From positions 558,001 through 622,000 of the forward strand of contig NZ_CP089466.1 of the NCBI RefSeq assembly GCF_021233415.1: a stretch of 64,000 nt of DNA, written 5' to 3'. A program made the translations under genes and the position numbers. The notes beneath the pieces were generated by a model. The model saw nothing but the letters and a program-made list of their open reading frames with translations, was not told the origin of the DNA and made no database searches. This document shows positions 44,744 to 54,022 of this stretch, one piece after another (position 1 is the first letter of the stretch; each line of letters begins with the position of its first letter). Origin of the DNA: Halobacterium litoreum (GTDB taxonomy: Archaea > Halobacteriota > Halobacteria > Halobacteriales > Halobacteriaceae).

Positions 44744-45529
44744 ATGACAGATATCAGCAGGCGGACGTATCTCAAGAGCGTCGGCGGGACGGGCGTCGCG
44801 CTCTCGGTCGCGGGCTGTTCTAGCATCCTCGGCGGCGGCAGCGCCGGCACCATCGTCCCCGGCACCGCGTCCGGGTTCCCGCCGTTCGAGTTCGTCAACG
44901 AACAGGGCGAACTCGTCGGCTTCGACGTCGACCTGCTGACGGCGGTCGTCGACGAGACCGACTACGAACTCGGCGAGTGGTCGGACCTCAACTTCGACAC
45001 GCTCATCACCGCGCTCCAGAACGACCAGATCGACACCATCGCCGCGGCGATGACCATCACCGAGGGCCGCGACGAGACCATCGACTTCACGGACCCCTAC
45101 TACGACGCCAACCAGGCCGTCCTCGTCCGGGAGAACAGCGACTTCCGCCCGTCCGGCACCGGCGACCTCGCGGACCGCCCCATCGGCGCGCAGTCCGGCA
45201 CCACCGGCGAGAGCGAGATGCAGGCGCTCGTCGAAGAGGGCGTCGTCTCCGAGTCCCAGACGACGGCCTACGAGAACTACGTGCTCGCCGTGCAGGACCT
45301 CGTGAACGGGAACGTCGACGCCGTCATCGTCGACACCCCGGTCGCGGAGACGTTCGTCGCGGACCGCCCCGTGGTCTCCGCGTTCACCATCGAGACCGGC
45401 GAACAGTACGGCTTCGGCGTCCGCACGAACGACGACGACCGCCAGCAAGCGCTCAACGAGGGCCTGCAAGCCGTGATGGACGACGGCACCTACGAGGAAC
45501 TCACGCGCAAGTGGTTCGCTAGCGAGTAA
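44744..45529 (+). CDS. Amino-acid ABC transporter substrate-binding lipoprotein
   Basis: This 261-residue family-3 solute-binding protein has a Tat lipoprotein signal [11 protein letters not shown] ... SVAGCSS (Cys about 25). The polar-amino-acid fold follows: [21 protein letters not shown] (cited as landmark), [19 protein letters not shown] and GYG-like FGVRTNDDD near the end. It captures an amino acid outside the membrane for the three downstream genes. GTTTAAGT (44709-44716) is a TATA box 28-35 bases upstream. It is 3 bases from the next gene. Confidence 0.94.
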   Translation: MTDISRRTYLKSVGGTGVALSVAGCSSILGGGSAGTIVPGTASGFPPFEFVNEQGELVGFDVDLLTAVVDETDYELGEWSDLNFDTLITALQNDQIDTIAAAMTITEGRDETIDFTDPYYDANQAVLVRENSDFRPSGTGDLADRPIGAQSGTTGESEMQALVEEGVVSESQTTAYENYVLAVQDLVNGNVDAVIVDTPVAETFVADRPVVSAFTIETGEQYGFGVRTNDDDRQQALNEGLQAVMDDGTYEELTRKWFASE

Positions 45530-45532
45530 GGG

Positions 45533-46219
45533 ATGGACGCGACGCTACTCCCCCTGCAGGCCGAGACCGACTGGGCGTTCGTCTGGCGACAGCGCCAGTT
45601 CTTCGTCGAGGGGACGTGGATAGCCGTCCAACTCACCTTCTTCAGCATCGTGCTCGGCTTCCTCCTCGGCCTGCCCGCCGGCGTCGCCGAGGCGTACGGC
45701 GGTCGGTACAGCAAGGGCGTCGTCCGCCCGGTGGGCGTCGCGCTCCGCGGCACGCCGATTCTCGTCATCATCGCCATCACGTACTTCGCGGTCGGCGTCT
45801 CCCCCGTCTTCCTCGCGGCGACCGTCGCACTCGGCCTGCGGAGCGCCGCCTACCAGAGCCAAATCTTCCGGGGCGCCATCGAGAGCGTCAGCGGCGGACA
45901 GATGGAGGCCGCGCGAGCGGTCGGCCTCTCGAAACTCGAAGCCATCCGCCACGTCGTCCTCCCGCAGGCGCTCCGCCGGTCCGTCCCGGGCTTCCAGAAC
46001 GAGTTCACTATCGTGCTCAAAGACACCAGCATCGCGTACGCCATCGGCGTCGCGGAACTACTGAAACGCTCCAGTGACCTCTACTCGATTCGCACCTCCG
46101 CCGCGCTCGAAGTGTTCCTCGCGGCGTCTGCGATATACTTCGTGTTGACGTTCACCGTGAACCGCGGCATCGAAGCCGTCCACCGCCACGTCGCCATCCC
46201 CGGAGGTGAGACGCAGTGA
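45533..46219 (+). CDS. Amino-acid ABC transporter permease (first)
   Basis: This 228-residue His/Glu/Gln/Arg-type permease has the FFVEGTWIAVQLTFFSIVLG start. Its EAA motif is in GGQMEAARAVGLSKLEAIRHVVLPQA, here cited by its positions about 121-146, and it has about five membrane helices. It forms the channel with the second permease at 46959. Its 3' end overlaps the ATPase gene by 4 bases (GTGA), typical of coupled translation. Confidence 0.94.
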   Translation: MDATLLPLQAETDWAFVWRQRQFFVEGTWIAVQLTFFSIVLGFLLGLPAGVAEAYGGRYSKGVVRPVGVALRGTPILVIIAITYFAVGVSPVFLAATVALGLRSAAYQSQIFRGAIESVSGGQMEAARAVGLSKLEAIRHVVLPQALRRSVPGFQNEFTIVLKDTSIAYAIGVAELLKRSSDLYSIRTSAALEVFLAASAIYFVLTFTVNRGIEAVHRHVAIPGGETQ

Positions 46220-46962
46220 CCGACCCGCTCGTGGACGTCGACGACGTCTACAAGAGCTACGGCGAGGAGCGCGTCCTCGACGGCATCTCCTTCGAGATGG
46301 ACCGACAGGACGTGCAAGTCCTCGTCGGACCCTCTGGCTCCGGGAAGTCGACGATGCTCCGATGCATCAACCGCCTCACGGACATCGACGACGGCGACAT
46401 CGCGCTCGACGGCACCTCCATCTTCGACATCGACGAGAACGACCTGCGCCGCGACGTGGGGATGGTGTTCCAGGACGGCAACCTCTTCGCGCACCTCACC
46501 GCCATCGAGAACGTCAAACTCGGCCTGAAGCGCGTCCGCGATATGGGCGACAAGAAGGCCACCGAGAAGGCGGCGTGGGAACTCGAACAGGTCGGCCTGC
46601 GCGAGCAGGCGAACTCCTACCCGGCGGAACTCTCCGGCGGGCAGAAACAGCGCGTCGGCATCGCTCGCGCGCTCGCGATGGACCCGAAACTGATGCTGTT
46701 CGACGAACCCACGTCCGCGCTCGACCCGGAACTCATCGGTGAAGTGCTCGCGGTGATGCGGGAACTCGCCGACGAGGGGATGACGATGCTCGTCGTCACC
46801 CACGAGATGCGGTTCGCGCGACAGGTCGCGACCGACATCATGTTCCTCGAAGACGGCCGCATCGTCGAACACGGGCCGCCCGAACAACTGTTCGAGGACC
46901 CGGAGAACGAGCGCACGGCGTCGTTCCTCGGTCGCCTCACCGAACTCCACGGCGGCCAATGA
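46216..46962 (+). CDS. Amino-acid ABC transporter ATP-binding protein
   Basis: This 248-residue ATPase has Walker A GPSGSGKSTMLRC (about 37), the Q-loop in VFQDGNLFAHLT, signature LSGGQKQRVGIARAL, Walker B KLMLFDEPTSALDP and the switch His in VVTHEM. It is of the GlnQ/HisP polar amino-acid type. The GTG start overlaps the first permease by 4 bases. It overlaps the second permease by 4 bases at its end. Confidence 0.96.
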   Translation: MTDPLVDVDDVYKSYGEERVLDGISFEMDRQDVQVLVGPSGSGKSTMLRCINRLTDIDDGDIALDGTSIFDIDENDLRRDVGMVFQDGNLFAHLTAIENVKLGLKRVRDMGDKKATEKAAWELEQVGLREQANSYPAELSGGQKQRVGIARALAMDPKLMLFDEPTSALDPELIGEVLAVMRELADEGMTMLVVTHEMRFARQVATDIMFLEDGRIVEHGPPEQLFEDPENERTASFLGRLTELHGGQ

Positions 46963-47903
46963 GCCGGCTGACGCAGCGCGCCGTCCGGAACGGGATGCTC
47001 GCCGTCTTCTGGACGTGGCTCTCCCTCCGGTTGCTGAACGACTGGCTCGGCGGCCTCGTCGTCGACCGCGGCGAGCCGTTCTTCCGGCCTGCGCCCGTGG
47101 AGGCGGCCGCGAACGCGTTCGCAGACGTCGCAGACGGCGGTGTGATTTTCGCGTGGGCCGGCCTCGTCGCGGATCTCCTCGACTCCATCGCGTTCGGGAT
47201 GACGTACCTCCCGGACCTCGCTGCGGGCGCGTGGGCGACCGTCGTGTTGACGGTGCTCGGCATCTCGCTGGGCGTTCTGCTCGCGGTGCCACTCGCCGCG
47301 GCGCGCGTCTACGGTCGCGTCACGCGCTGGGTCTCACTCGCGTTCATCGAACTCATTCGGGGAACGCCGCTGCTCGCCCAGTTGTTCGTGTTGTACTACG
47401 CGCTCCCGCTGTCGCGGTGGTTCGCGGAGGTGCCGTTCGTCGGGTCGGGAATCGTCCCGGCCCAAGCGTTCTGGGTCGCCGTCGTCGGCTTCATCGTCAA
47501 CAGCGCGGCGTACCAGGCCGAGTACATCCGCGGGTCCATCGAGAGCGTCGACCCCGGCCAACTCACGGCGGCCCGCGGCATCGGCCTCTCGAAAATCGAG
47601 GGCATCCGGTTCGTCGTGCTGCCGCAGGCGCTCCGGTACGCCATCCCGAGTTGGACGAACGAACTCGTCTACCTCGTGAAGTACTCGTCGCTGGCGTCCT
47701 TCATCACCGTCACCGAACTGTACCGGGCGGCGCGCGCCGTCGCCTTCGAGAACTTCCGCTTCCTCGATATGTTCCTGCTGGCGGCGGTCGTCTACCTCCT
47801 GCTCGTGCTCTCCGCCACCACGACGATGGAGTGGGTGCGCAAGCAGGTCGCCATCCCGGGCGTCGGCGGGAGCGGCGACGGCCGCGGTCCCAGCGTGAAG
47901 TAA
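46959..47903 (+). CDS. Amino-acid ABC transporter permease (second)
   Basis: This 314-residue protein is about 90 residues longer at the N-terminus than its partner. An extra hydrophobic helix and loop come first (MLAVFWTWLSLRLLNDW, VVDRGEPFFRPAPVEAA). The permease core begins at AAGAWATVVLTVLGISLGVL. The EAA loop is PGQLTAARGIGLSKIEGIRF. It is the last gene of the four-gene operon (binding protein, permease, ATPase, permease). Its stop directly precedes that of the convergent rfcL. Confidence 0.93.
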   Translation: MSRLTQRAVRNGMLAVFWTWLSLRLLNDWLGGLVVDRGEPFFRPAPVEAAANAFADVADGGVIFAWAGLVADLLDSIAFGMTYLPDLAAGAWATVVLTVLGISLGVLLAVPLAAARVYGRVTRWVSLAFIELIRGTPLLAQLFVLYYALPLSRWFAEVPFVGSGIVPAQAFWVAVVGFIVNSAAYQAEYIRGSIESVDPGQLTAARGIGLSKIEGIRFVVLPQALRYAIPSWTNELVYLVKYSSLASFITVTELYRAARAVAFENFRFLDMFLLAAVVYLLLVLSATTTMEWVRKQVAIPGVGGSGDGRGPSVK

Positions 47904-49355
47904 TCAGAAGAACTCGTCTAACCCCTTCTGCTGGTCGTCGTCACCGGCGTCGTCGCTCGCGGTGTCCTCGGCCGCCTCGTCGCCGTCGTCCACCAGCACG
48001 TCGTCCTCGCTTTCGCTCGTCTCGTCCGTTTCGTCGTCGGTGCGCGTCGCGCCCTCGAACGCGCCGCCCGAGTGCTCGACTGCTTCCTCCGCTTTGAGTT
48101 CCGCGGCGTCCTCGACGATGGACTCGACCTTGTTCGTCGTCTTCCCCGAACCAGTGACGAACGAGACGTGTTCCTCGCTGAGGTCGTAGGCCGCCGTCAT
48201 CGCCACCGTCAGTTCGCGGTTCTTGCAGTGGTGGGTCATCGCTTCGAGGAACGGCAGAATCTCGTTGCGCGCCGTCGCCATGCTACACCCCGCCTCGTCG
48301 GCGATGTGGCGCGCGACGTAGTCGCGTTTCTCGCGAGTCCCTCTACTGCTTCCGAGTTTCCGCCAGTAGGACGGCGGGCCGTAGCGCGTCCACCCGCCGT
48401 GGTCGCGCTCGCGGGCGGCCGCCACGCCCGCCGCGATGTTGTCCGTCGCGTACCGCCAGTACGAGTAGTTCTGCGTCGCGCGCACCCGACCGAGCCACAC
48501 GTCCGCGTTCGACAGGAACTCGTAAGCGGTCGCCAACTCCGCGCCCGAGTAGTCCTTCGGGACGTTGTCCTCCACCCAGTTCACGAGGTCGTCGGGCGTC
48601 TCGTCCACGTCGTAGGCGGCTTCGAGCGCCGACTGCGCGTCGTGGACCTTGATGAGGTCGTCGAGGAAATCGAAGACGCCCTCCGAGCGGTCGCGCTCGC
48701 CCATCACCACGTCGTCCTCGGTGAGGCGTTCGGTCTCCTCGGCGAGCGCCTGCAGGTCGTTGACCGCCGACCGCAGGTCCCCGGAGTTCTGCTCGGCGAT
48801 GGCGTCGAGCGCGGCGTCGTCGTACTCCACGCCCTCCCGCCGGCAGATGTCCCGCAACACGGGTACGATAGAGCGCTTGGACACGTCCCGGAACTCGATG
48901 TCCCGGCACGCCGACCGCAGCGAGTTGCTCATGTCGTAGAACTCGTTGGCGATGAGAACGATGGGCTGTGTCGCCTCCTTCACGAGGCGCGTGATGGCCG
49001 CGGAGCCGCCGCGGTCCACGTTCCCGTGGAGGTTGTCGGCCTCGTCCATCACCACGAGTTTCCGCCCGCTCGACCCGCCGGTGAGCGTGCCGGACTTCGC
49101 GGCTTCGCCGGCGACGCGCTCGACCACGTCCGCGGTGCGCTGGTCGGAGGCGTTCAACTCCACCACGTCCCAGCCGACGTCGTTCGCGAGCGCGTGCGCC
49201 GCGGACGTCTTCCCGACGCCCGGACTGCCGTGGAGAATCACCGCCTCCCCGTGGTCGCCCCACGACCGCGCCCAGTCCCGGAAGTCGTCGCGCGCGGAGT
49301 CGTTCCCGCGGACCTCCGACAGCGACGACGGCCGGTACTTCTCCGTCCAATCCAT
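47904..49355 (-). CDS. rfcL: Replication factor C large subunit
   Basis: This 483-residue clamp-loader subunit has an AAA+ core with Walker A LHGSPGVGKTSAAHALA (about 41) and Walker B KLVVMDEADNLHG. Sensor 1 lies in IVLIANEFYD, and the helical C-terminal domain follows to about 400. An acidic linker leads to a C-terminal PCNA-interacting peptide (QKGLDEFF). It loads the sliding clamp with the small RFC subunit, encoded elsewhere. It is convergent with the ABC operon, with no gap. Confidence 0.96.
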   Translation of the reverse strand: MDWTEKYRPSSLSEVRGNDSARDDFRDWARSWGDHGEAVILHGSPGVGKTSAAHALANDVGWDVVELNASDQRTADVVERVAGEAAKSGTLTGGSSGRKLVVMDEADNLHGNVDRGGSAAITRLVKEATQPIVLIANEFYDMSNSLRSACRDIEFRDVSKRSIVPVLRDICRREGVEYDDAALDAIAEQNSGDLRSAVNDLQALAEETERLTEDDVVMGERDRSEGVFDFLDDLIKVHDAQSALEAAYDVDETPDDLVNWVEDNVPKDYSGAELATAYEFLSNADVWLGRVRATQNYSYWRYATDNIAAGVAAARERDHGGWTRYGPPSYWRKLGSSRGTREKRDYVARHIADEAGCSMATARNEILPFLEAMTHHCKNRELTVAMTAAYDLSEEHVSFVTGSGKTTNKVESIVEDAAELKAEEAVEHSGGAFEGATRTDDETDETSESEDDVLVDDGDEAAEDTASDDAGDDDQQKGLDEFF

Positions 49356-49422
49356 TGGTGCGTGGTAGGCGCGAACCGCGTTTAGTGGTTGCGGAGAGCG
49401 TCGTCCGAACGCAGTGAGGACG

Positions 49423-49461
49423 ACGTTACAGCGAGCGGGGAGGAACGACCCGCGAGCCGCG
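49423..49461. repeat. 39-base direct repeat, copy 1
   Basis: It starts ACGTTACAGCGAGCGGGGAG and is repeated exactly at 49482-49520, with 20 bases between the copies. It lies in the non-coding gap upstream of rfcL and after the end of the adenylate-forming ligase gene. Confidence 0.85.
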
Positions 49462-49481
49462 TTCTCGGGCGAAGCGAGTTC

Positions 49482-49520
49482 ACGTTACAGCGAGCGGGGA
49501 GGAACGACCCGCGAGCCGCG
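49482..49520. repeat. 39-base direct repeat, copy 2
   Basis: An exact copy of 49423-49461. Both contain the GCGAGC and GACCCGCGAGC runs common in haloarchaeal spacer DNA. This may be a recent local duplication. Confidence 0.85.
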
Positions 49521-49558
49521 TGCCCGACCGAGGCGACCAGCGAGAGCGCGCCCGCGAG

Positions 49559-50971
49559 TCAGTCGATTTCGGACCGGACGTGCCGGAACTTCCCGCTGCG
49601 TTCGTCGCGTTGTGGCGGCGTGGCGGCGCGTTCGACGCGGACGTCGGTGACGCCGCGGGCCGCGAGGAACGACTGGAGGTCGGATTCGACCTGCGTCCAG
49701 ACGTCGTCGCCGGTTCGGTCGCCAGCGGTCTCGATGTGGACGCGGAGCGCGTCCGCAGCGGTGCGGACGATTTGGGCGCGACGGACGCCCGGGACCTCCT
49801 CGACGACGGTGGAGAGCGCGAGCGGGAACACCGGCACGTCGCCGTCCGCGGTCTGGAACCGGAGCACGTCGCCCGCGCGCCCCTCGACGTCGATGGCGGG
49901 GAACGCGCTCCCGCAGGGACAGGGGTCGGGGTGGACGGTGACGCTGTCCCCGAGGTCGTACCGGATAATCGGCTGGATGCGGTTCGCGAGGTTCGTGAGG
50001 AGGACGGTGTGCGAGGATTCGCCCGCGGGGACGCGCTCGTACTGCTCGTCGACGGGTTCGAGAATCGCCCAGTCGGTGTTGACGTGGCGGTTCCCGCGCG
50101 CGCACTCGACGGCGACGAATCCGCACTCGGTGGCCGCGTACACCTCGCGGACGGCGCAGTCGAAGGCGGCCGCGAGTTCGCGCTTGCCGGCGTCGGTGAT
50201 GGGTTCGGCCGTCGGGCTGACGAGCGCGGGCGAGACGTCGAGGCGGCCGTCGCGCTGAGCGCGCGCGAGTTCGAGGAGCACCGTCGCGTAGCCGACGAGG
50301 AACGCGGGCTGGAACTCGTCGACGGCGGCGACGAGTTCGTCTAGCGGTCGGGTCGGGGAGAACAGCCGGAGTCGGTCCCGGAGGAATCGGGATTCGCGCG
50401 CGAGCAGGGCGACGCCGGACGCGCCGGCGAAGTGGCCGCCCGCGACGGCGACTTCCGCGCCGCGGGCGTCGTTGGCGAGGATGCGGTACAACGGGGTCAG
50501 ACCGAGGACGGCGTCGGCTATCCAGCGGTCGGGCACCACTTGGACGAGGTGGAGCGCCGCGTCGTCTTGGAGGAAGACGCCGGGTTCGCCGGTCGTGCCG
50601 GACGTCGTCCACACGGGGTAGCGCCCGAGGAGTCGGCGCCCGACGTTCGCGTCGTCGGCGAGGAACGCGTCGACGCGCTCTCTGGTGACGGCGGTGTCCG
50701 TCACCACGTCGTCGAAGTTCGCCATCAGCGTCGGTTTCGTCACCGGCGGGAACCGTTCGAGGTCGGTGGTTCCCTCGGGTACGTCGGCGTAGTGTCGCCG
50801 GTAGAACCGGGACTGGCGGCGCGCGAACGACAGCAGGTCGCGAAGTCGGCGGCGCCGTCGGGCGGCGATAGCGTCGGCGTCCGCCCACTTCGCGCGCCAG
50901 ACGTCGACTGTCAGGCGCGCCCGGTCGAGTCGGGACGCTCCGTTCGCGTCGCCGTGCGCGTGTCGGGCCAT
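49559..50971 (-). CDS. Phenylacetate-CoA-ligase-like (PaaK/CapK) adenylate-forming enzyme
   Basis: This 470-residue protein has the AMP-binding P-loop-like motif TTSGTTGEPGVF (about 122), the A5-like region YAATECGFVAVEC, and late motifs RYDLGDSVTVHP and GRAGDVLRF. The CPCG pair near residue 360 is a PaaK-group zinc or structural motif. It probably activates a carboxylic acid as an adenylate, perhaps for polysaccharide or coenzyme A chemistry; the substrate is unknown. It is divergent from a PNPOx-fold gene. Confidence 0.85.
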   Translation of the reverse strand: MARHAHGDANGASRLDRARLTVDVWRAKWADADAIAARRRRRLRDLLSFARRQSRFYRRHYADVPEGTTDLERFPPVTKPTLMANFDDVVTDTAVTRERVDAFLADDANVGRRLLGRYPVWTTSGTTGEPGVFLQDDAALHLVQVVPDRWIADAVLGLTPLYRILANDARGAEVAVAGGHFAGASGVALLARESRFLRDRLRLFSPTRPLDELVAAVDEFQPAFLVGYATVLLELARAQRDGRLDVSPALVSPTAEPITDAGKRELAAAFDCAVREVYAATECGFVAVECARGNRHVNTDWAILEPVDEQYERVPAGESSHTVLLTNLANRIQPIIRYDLGDSVTVHPDPCPCGSAFPAIDVEGRAGDVLRFQTADGDVPVFPLALSTVVEEVPGVRRAQIVRTAADALRVHIETAGDRTGDDVWTQVESDLQSFLAARGVTDVRVERAATPPQRDERSGKFRHVRSEID

Positions 50972-51071
50972 GAGAGTCGGTACGGCCTCGGAATACTTAG
51001 AGTTCTAACACCACCGGGCGGGGAGTGGCCGCCCCGCCACAGTTTTCGTGTTTCGCGTGATACCAACACGC

Positions 51072-51515
51072 ATGGAAGACACTCGGTCGGTCCACATGGA
51101 CGACGAGGAACGGAACGCGTTCCTCGGGAGCGGCGGCACCGGCGTCATCTCGTTCGGGACCTCGGGCGGCGACCCACCACACTCGGTCCCCGTCTCGTAC
51201 GGGTACGACGGCGAGTCCGGGGATTTCTACTTCCGGCTGGCGTACGACGTGGACTCCGAGAAGCCCGACCCGGTCGACGGCCCGGTGACGTTCGTCACGC
51301 ACCGCGAGACCGATGACGGCTGGCGGAGCGTCGTGGCACACGGCAGCCTCGAACCGACCGACGAGAACGGCATCTCGACGGAGGCGCTGTCGGGGCTCCA
51401 GCGCGTCGACATCCCGCTCGTGGACGTCTTCGAGCGCGAACCCCGCGAACTCTCCTTTAGATTCTTCCGTCTGCGCCCGGACGACGTGGACGGGCGGAAG
51501 GAGTCGCGTTCCTGA
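51072..51515 (+). CDS. Pyridoxamine 5'-phosphate oxidase-family (FMN-binding split barrel) protein
   Basis: This 147-residue protein has a short helix then a split barrel: RNAFLGSGGTGVISFGTSGG, HSVPVSYGYDGESGDFYFR (binding strands) and VTFVTHRETDDGWRSVVAHG. It is of the haloarchaeal pyridoxamine-oxidase-like group that binds FMN, heme or F420; the actual reaction is unknown. ATG 51072 is chosen over an in-frame ATG 8 codons upstream. The GNAT gene starts 28 bases after it. Confidence 0.88.
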   Translation: MEDTRSVHMDDEERNAFLGSGGTGVISFGTSGGDPPHSVPVSYGYDGESGDFYFRLAYDVDSEKPDPVDGPVTFVTHRETDDGWRSVVAHGSLEPTDENGISTEALSGLQRVDIPLVDVFEREPRELSFRFFRLRPDDVDGRKESRS

Positions 51516-51543
51516 CTCGCGTTCGCACGCCCCGGCAACTGTT

Positions 51544-52185
51544 ATGCTCGGCGACGACGACGCTGCGGACGTGTTCCCCGAGACGCTCACGACGCCTCGG
51601 CTCAGACTGGAGCGCTGCAGCCGCGACAACGTCACCGTCCGCGAGTTCTACCGCGCCGCCTCCCGGAACAGCCCGAACATCGAGGACGTGACCGAACACC
51701 TGACGTGGAGTCCCCACGAGTCACCGAAGGAGTCGCGGGACACCCTGATTCACTTCGAGGAACAGTGGGACGAGGGCGACGTGGCGACGTACGCGATTCG
51801 CCTGCGCGAGGACGAGGCCGAGCGACTCGGCGAGAACCCGGACGCGCTCGCGGGCACCTGCGGGCTCACGTGTCACTGGGAACAGGACTGCGCGGTACTC
51901 GGCGTGTGGCTCCGGGAGGCGTACTGGGGGAACGGCTACTCCGGGGAGCGCGCGGACGCCCTCCTCGAACTCGCGTTCGACGGCCTCGACTTCGGCGTGG
52001 TGGCGGTCACCCACCACGCGGACAACGCGAAGTCCGAGGCGGCCATCGAGAAGTACGTCGCGGCGAACGGCGGCCGCCGCGAGGGCCTGCTCCGCCACCA
52101 CGGCGACAGCCCCGACGGCCCGGTAGACGAGGTCAGGTACACGATTTCGGCCTCGGAGTGGCGCGACGCGAACGACCGCGCGTGA
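51544..52185 (+). CDS. GNAT acetyltransferase (RimJ/RimL type)
   Basis: This 213-residue protein opens TLTTPRLRLERCSRDNVT, the usual start of ribosomal-protein-type N-acetyltransferases. The acetyl-CoA site is in VLGVWLREAYWGNGYSGE (motif A, about 120-137), followed by GVVAVTHHADNAKSEAAIEKYV (motif B, about 150-172). It transfers acetyl groups to an unknown protein or small-molecule amine. It may share the transcript of the preceding gene. Confidence 0.9.
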   Translation: MLGDDDAADVFPETLTTPRLRLERCSRDNVTVREFYRAASRNSPNIEDVTEHLTWSPHESPKESRDTLIHFEEQWDEGDVATYAIRLREDEAERLGENPDALAGTCGLTCHWEQDCAVLGVWLREAYWGNGYSGERADALLELAFDGLDFGVVAVTHHADNAKSEAAIEKYVAANGGRREGLLRHHGDSPDGPVDEVRYTISASEWRDANDRA

Positions 52186-52234
52186 CAGGAAACCGGCCAA
52201 AAAACCCTCTTGTGGGCGCGGCGAATCCGGGGGT

Positions 52235-52798
52235 ATGTCGACGCGAACGCTCGACAGGAACGCGCTCGGTACAGGCGCCGTCGCCGGCGTGCTCGCGTAC
52301 GCCCTCGGGTACGTCGTGACGTACCTCTGGCAGTCGTCGTCGGTCGAGAACGCGCTGGACGGCTACAACTTCGTCGCGTCGCTGTTCGGCGGCGACCCGA
52401 TTCCGACGTGGCAGGGCGTCGGCTGGCTGTTCTACAACGCCCACGCCGTCGCGTTCACGCACCCCGGCCTCGGGGGCGGGCGGGTCGCCCGGAACTTCAT
52501 CGCGGACGGGAACGCGCCCCAACTGCTCTACTTGCTCCCGCCGCTGGTGCTCGTCCTGACCGGGTTCGTGCTCGCTCGCGCCGCGAACGCGCCCGACGGA
52601 CAGACCGGCGCTCGCGCCGGCGTCCAACTCGCGAGCGGCTACTTCGTGCTGGCGGTCGTCGGTCTGTTCGCGTTCCAGTACAGCTCCGGCGGCTCCTCGA
52701 TTCACGTCGATTACGTGCTCGGCGTCGTGCTCGCCGGGCTCCTCTACCCGCTGGCGTTCGGTGCGGCGGGCGGCGCGCTCGCGGGCGCGACCAGTTAG
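52235..52798 (+). CDS. Polytopic membrane protein, hypothetical
   Basis: This 187-residue protein has four to five hydrophobic segments: about 13-31, 85-112 (LLYLLPPLVLVLTGFVLARA), 125-150 and 158-185. A periplasm-facing loop between the first two contains NFVASLFGGDPIPTWQGVGW. CCAAAAAACCC (about 52197-52207) is a TATA candidate about 30 bases upstream. It is not a recognised transporter. Its 3' end overlaps the convergent GNAT gene by 4 bases. Confidence 0.72.
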   Translation: MSTRTLDRNALGTGAVAGVLAYALGYVVTYLWQSSSVENALDGYNFVASLFGGDPIPTWQGVGWLFYNAHAVAFTHPGLGGGRVARNFIADGNAPQLLYLLPPLVLVLTGFVLARAANAPDGQTGARAGVQLASGYFVLAVVGLFAFQYSSGGSSIHVDYVLGVVLAGLLYPLAFGAAGGALAGATS

Positions 52799-53277
52799 AG
52801 GTCGCGGGCGACCATCTCGCCCCAGTGCGCGAAGCCGTGTCGCTCGTAGAACGCTCGCGCGCGGTCGTTCTCGCGGTCCACGTCCAAGACGAGGCGCTCG
52901 AGCGGGAGCGTCTGGTCGCGCGCGAAGTCGACGGCGATGTCCATCAGGTCGTCGGCGACGCCGGTGCCGCGGTACTCGGGCCGGACGTAGATTTCGTTCA
53001 GGACGGCGGCGTCCCAGACGAACGCCATCGACTCGGGGAGCACGAAGACGTAGCCCGCGAGGTCGCCGTCCCGGCGCGCGACCTGCACGCAGCGCTCGTC
53101 TTCGTCGACGCACCTATTGACCCACTCCAGCCACTCCTCGCGGTAGTCGTCGTCCAGTTTCGCCTCGTAGACCGCCGCTTTCTCGTCGCCGCCGGTGCCC
53201 GCGCCGAGCCCCGTCTCGAACCCGCGCTTGAGTTCCCAGAGGGCGTCGGCGTCGCCGGCGTCGTAGACGCTGACCAT
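52795..53277 (-). CDS. GNAT acetyltransferase
   Basis: This 160-residue protein has the acetyl-CoA-binding motif in NEIYVRPEYRGTGVADDLMD (about 100-119), then LVLDVDRENDRARAFYERHGF (about 133-153), the usual motif B. The N-terminus (VYDAGDADALWELKRGFE) is the alpha/beta entry of the fold. The substrate is unknown. It shares the same strand and spacing with the membrane-bound hydrolase upstream (25 bases), so they may be co-transcribed. Confidence 0.9.
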   Translation of the reverse strand: MVSVYDAGDADALWELKRGFETGLGAGTGGDEKAAVYEAKLDDDYREEWLEWVNRCVDEDERCVQVARRDGDLAGYVFVLPESMAFVWDAAVLNEIYVRPEYRGTGVADDLMDIAVDFARDQTLPLERLVLDVDRENDRARAFYERHGFAHWGEMVARDL

Positions 53278-53301
53278 ACCGCGAGTCGGACGCGGGGCGG
53301 C

Positions 53302-53925
53302 TTAGCGGTTGGCCTCCCGGAACCGACCGACGACGGCGACCGCCGACGTAACGACGACGAGCAGTTGCATGCCGGACATCACGACCGGGAACACGCGCTC
53401 GACGTTCTTGGGGTCCTGTCCCTTCGCGGCGTCGACGCCAGTCCGGTAGTGGACGGTCTCGGTGGTCCCGACGACCGTGTCGGTGTCCTCGCCGAACTCC
53501 ACGAACGTCTGCACGACGCCCTCCGTGGAGGAGAGTTTGAGTTGGCCGTCGAACGCGTAGAACGTGTCGTGGACGGGGTAGAGGAGGTTCACGCCGTTGG
53601 TCATCAGGTCCGGGCCGATGCCGCCGAGCGCGAGCGCCACGACGCCGACGCCGGCGACCTGCGGCCCCCGGTTGCCGAATCGCCCGCGGAGCCACGAGTC
53701 CGCCCGCCGGGCGTCCCAGACGACGACCGCGCCGAGCAGGAACGGGAGGAGCGCGGTGTGGAGGATGGCGCGGTGGCCGCCGGCCACCCAGATGCCGAGG
53801 AACGTGTCGAGGTCGGGGAGCGCGGCGAACCCGCAGACCGCGGCGAGCGCGGGCGCGTCGAACTCGCGGAGGAGCGCCGCGGCGACGAGCGCGCCGAAGG
53901 CGACGTGGACGACCGTCGAAGGCAT
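53302..53925 (-). CDS. Membrane-bound metal-dependent hydrolase-like protein (YdjM type)
   Basis: This 207-residue protein starts MPSTVVHVAFGALVAAALL with a conserved early His. CGFAALPDLDTFLGIW gives the acidic PDLD motif, then GGHRAILHTALLPFLL gives the HRxxxH motif. Membrane helices follow, and a last helix lies near the C-terminus (QLLVVVTSAVAVVG). The family is DUF457/YdjM; catalysis is unproven. The upstream ORF extension overlaps the HTH gene's promoter and was rejected. It is divergent from that gene. Confidence 0.85.
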   Translation of the reverse strand: MPSTVVHVAFGALVAAALLREFDAPALAAVCGFAALPDLDTFLGIWVAGGHRAILHTALLPFLLGAVVVWDARRADSWLRGRFGNRGPQVAGVGVVALALGGIGPDLMTNGVNLLYPVHDTFYAFDGQLKLSSTEGVVQTFVEFGEDTDTVVGTTETVHYRTGVDAAKGQDPKNVERVFPVVMSGMQLLVVVTSAVAVVGRFREANR

Positions 53926-54022
53926 GCACGCGACTCGGTACCACTTTCCAATGGGCTTTGTCCTTCGACAGGTGACGAACTCCTCCGGTAGGTTTTTCCA
54001 GCCCGCTTTCCGAGACGGTGGC

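Noticed and set aside
52210-53991. 593-codon plus-strand open frame
   Set aside because: It crosses three well-supported genes in other frames and is Arg/Ala-rich without any domain.
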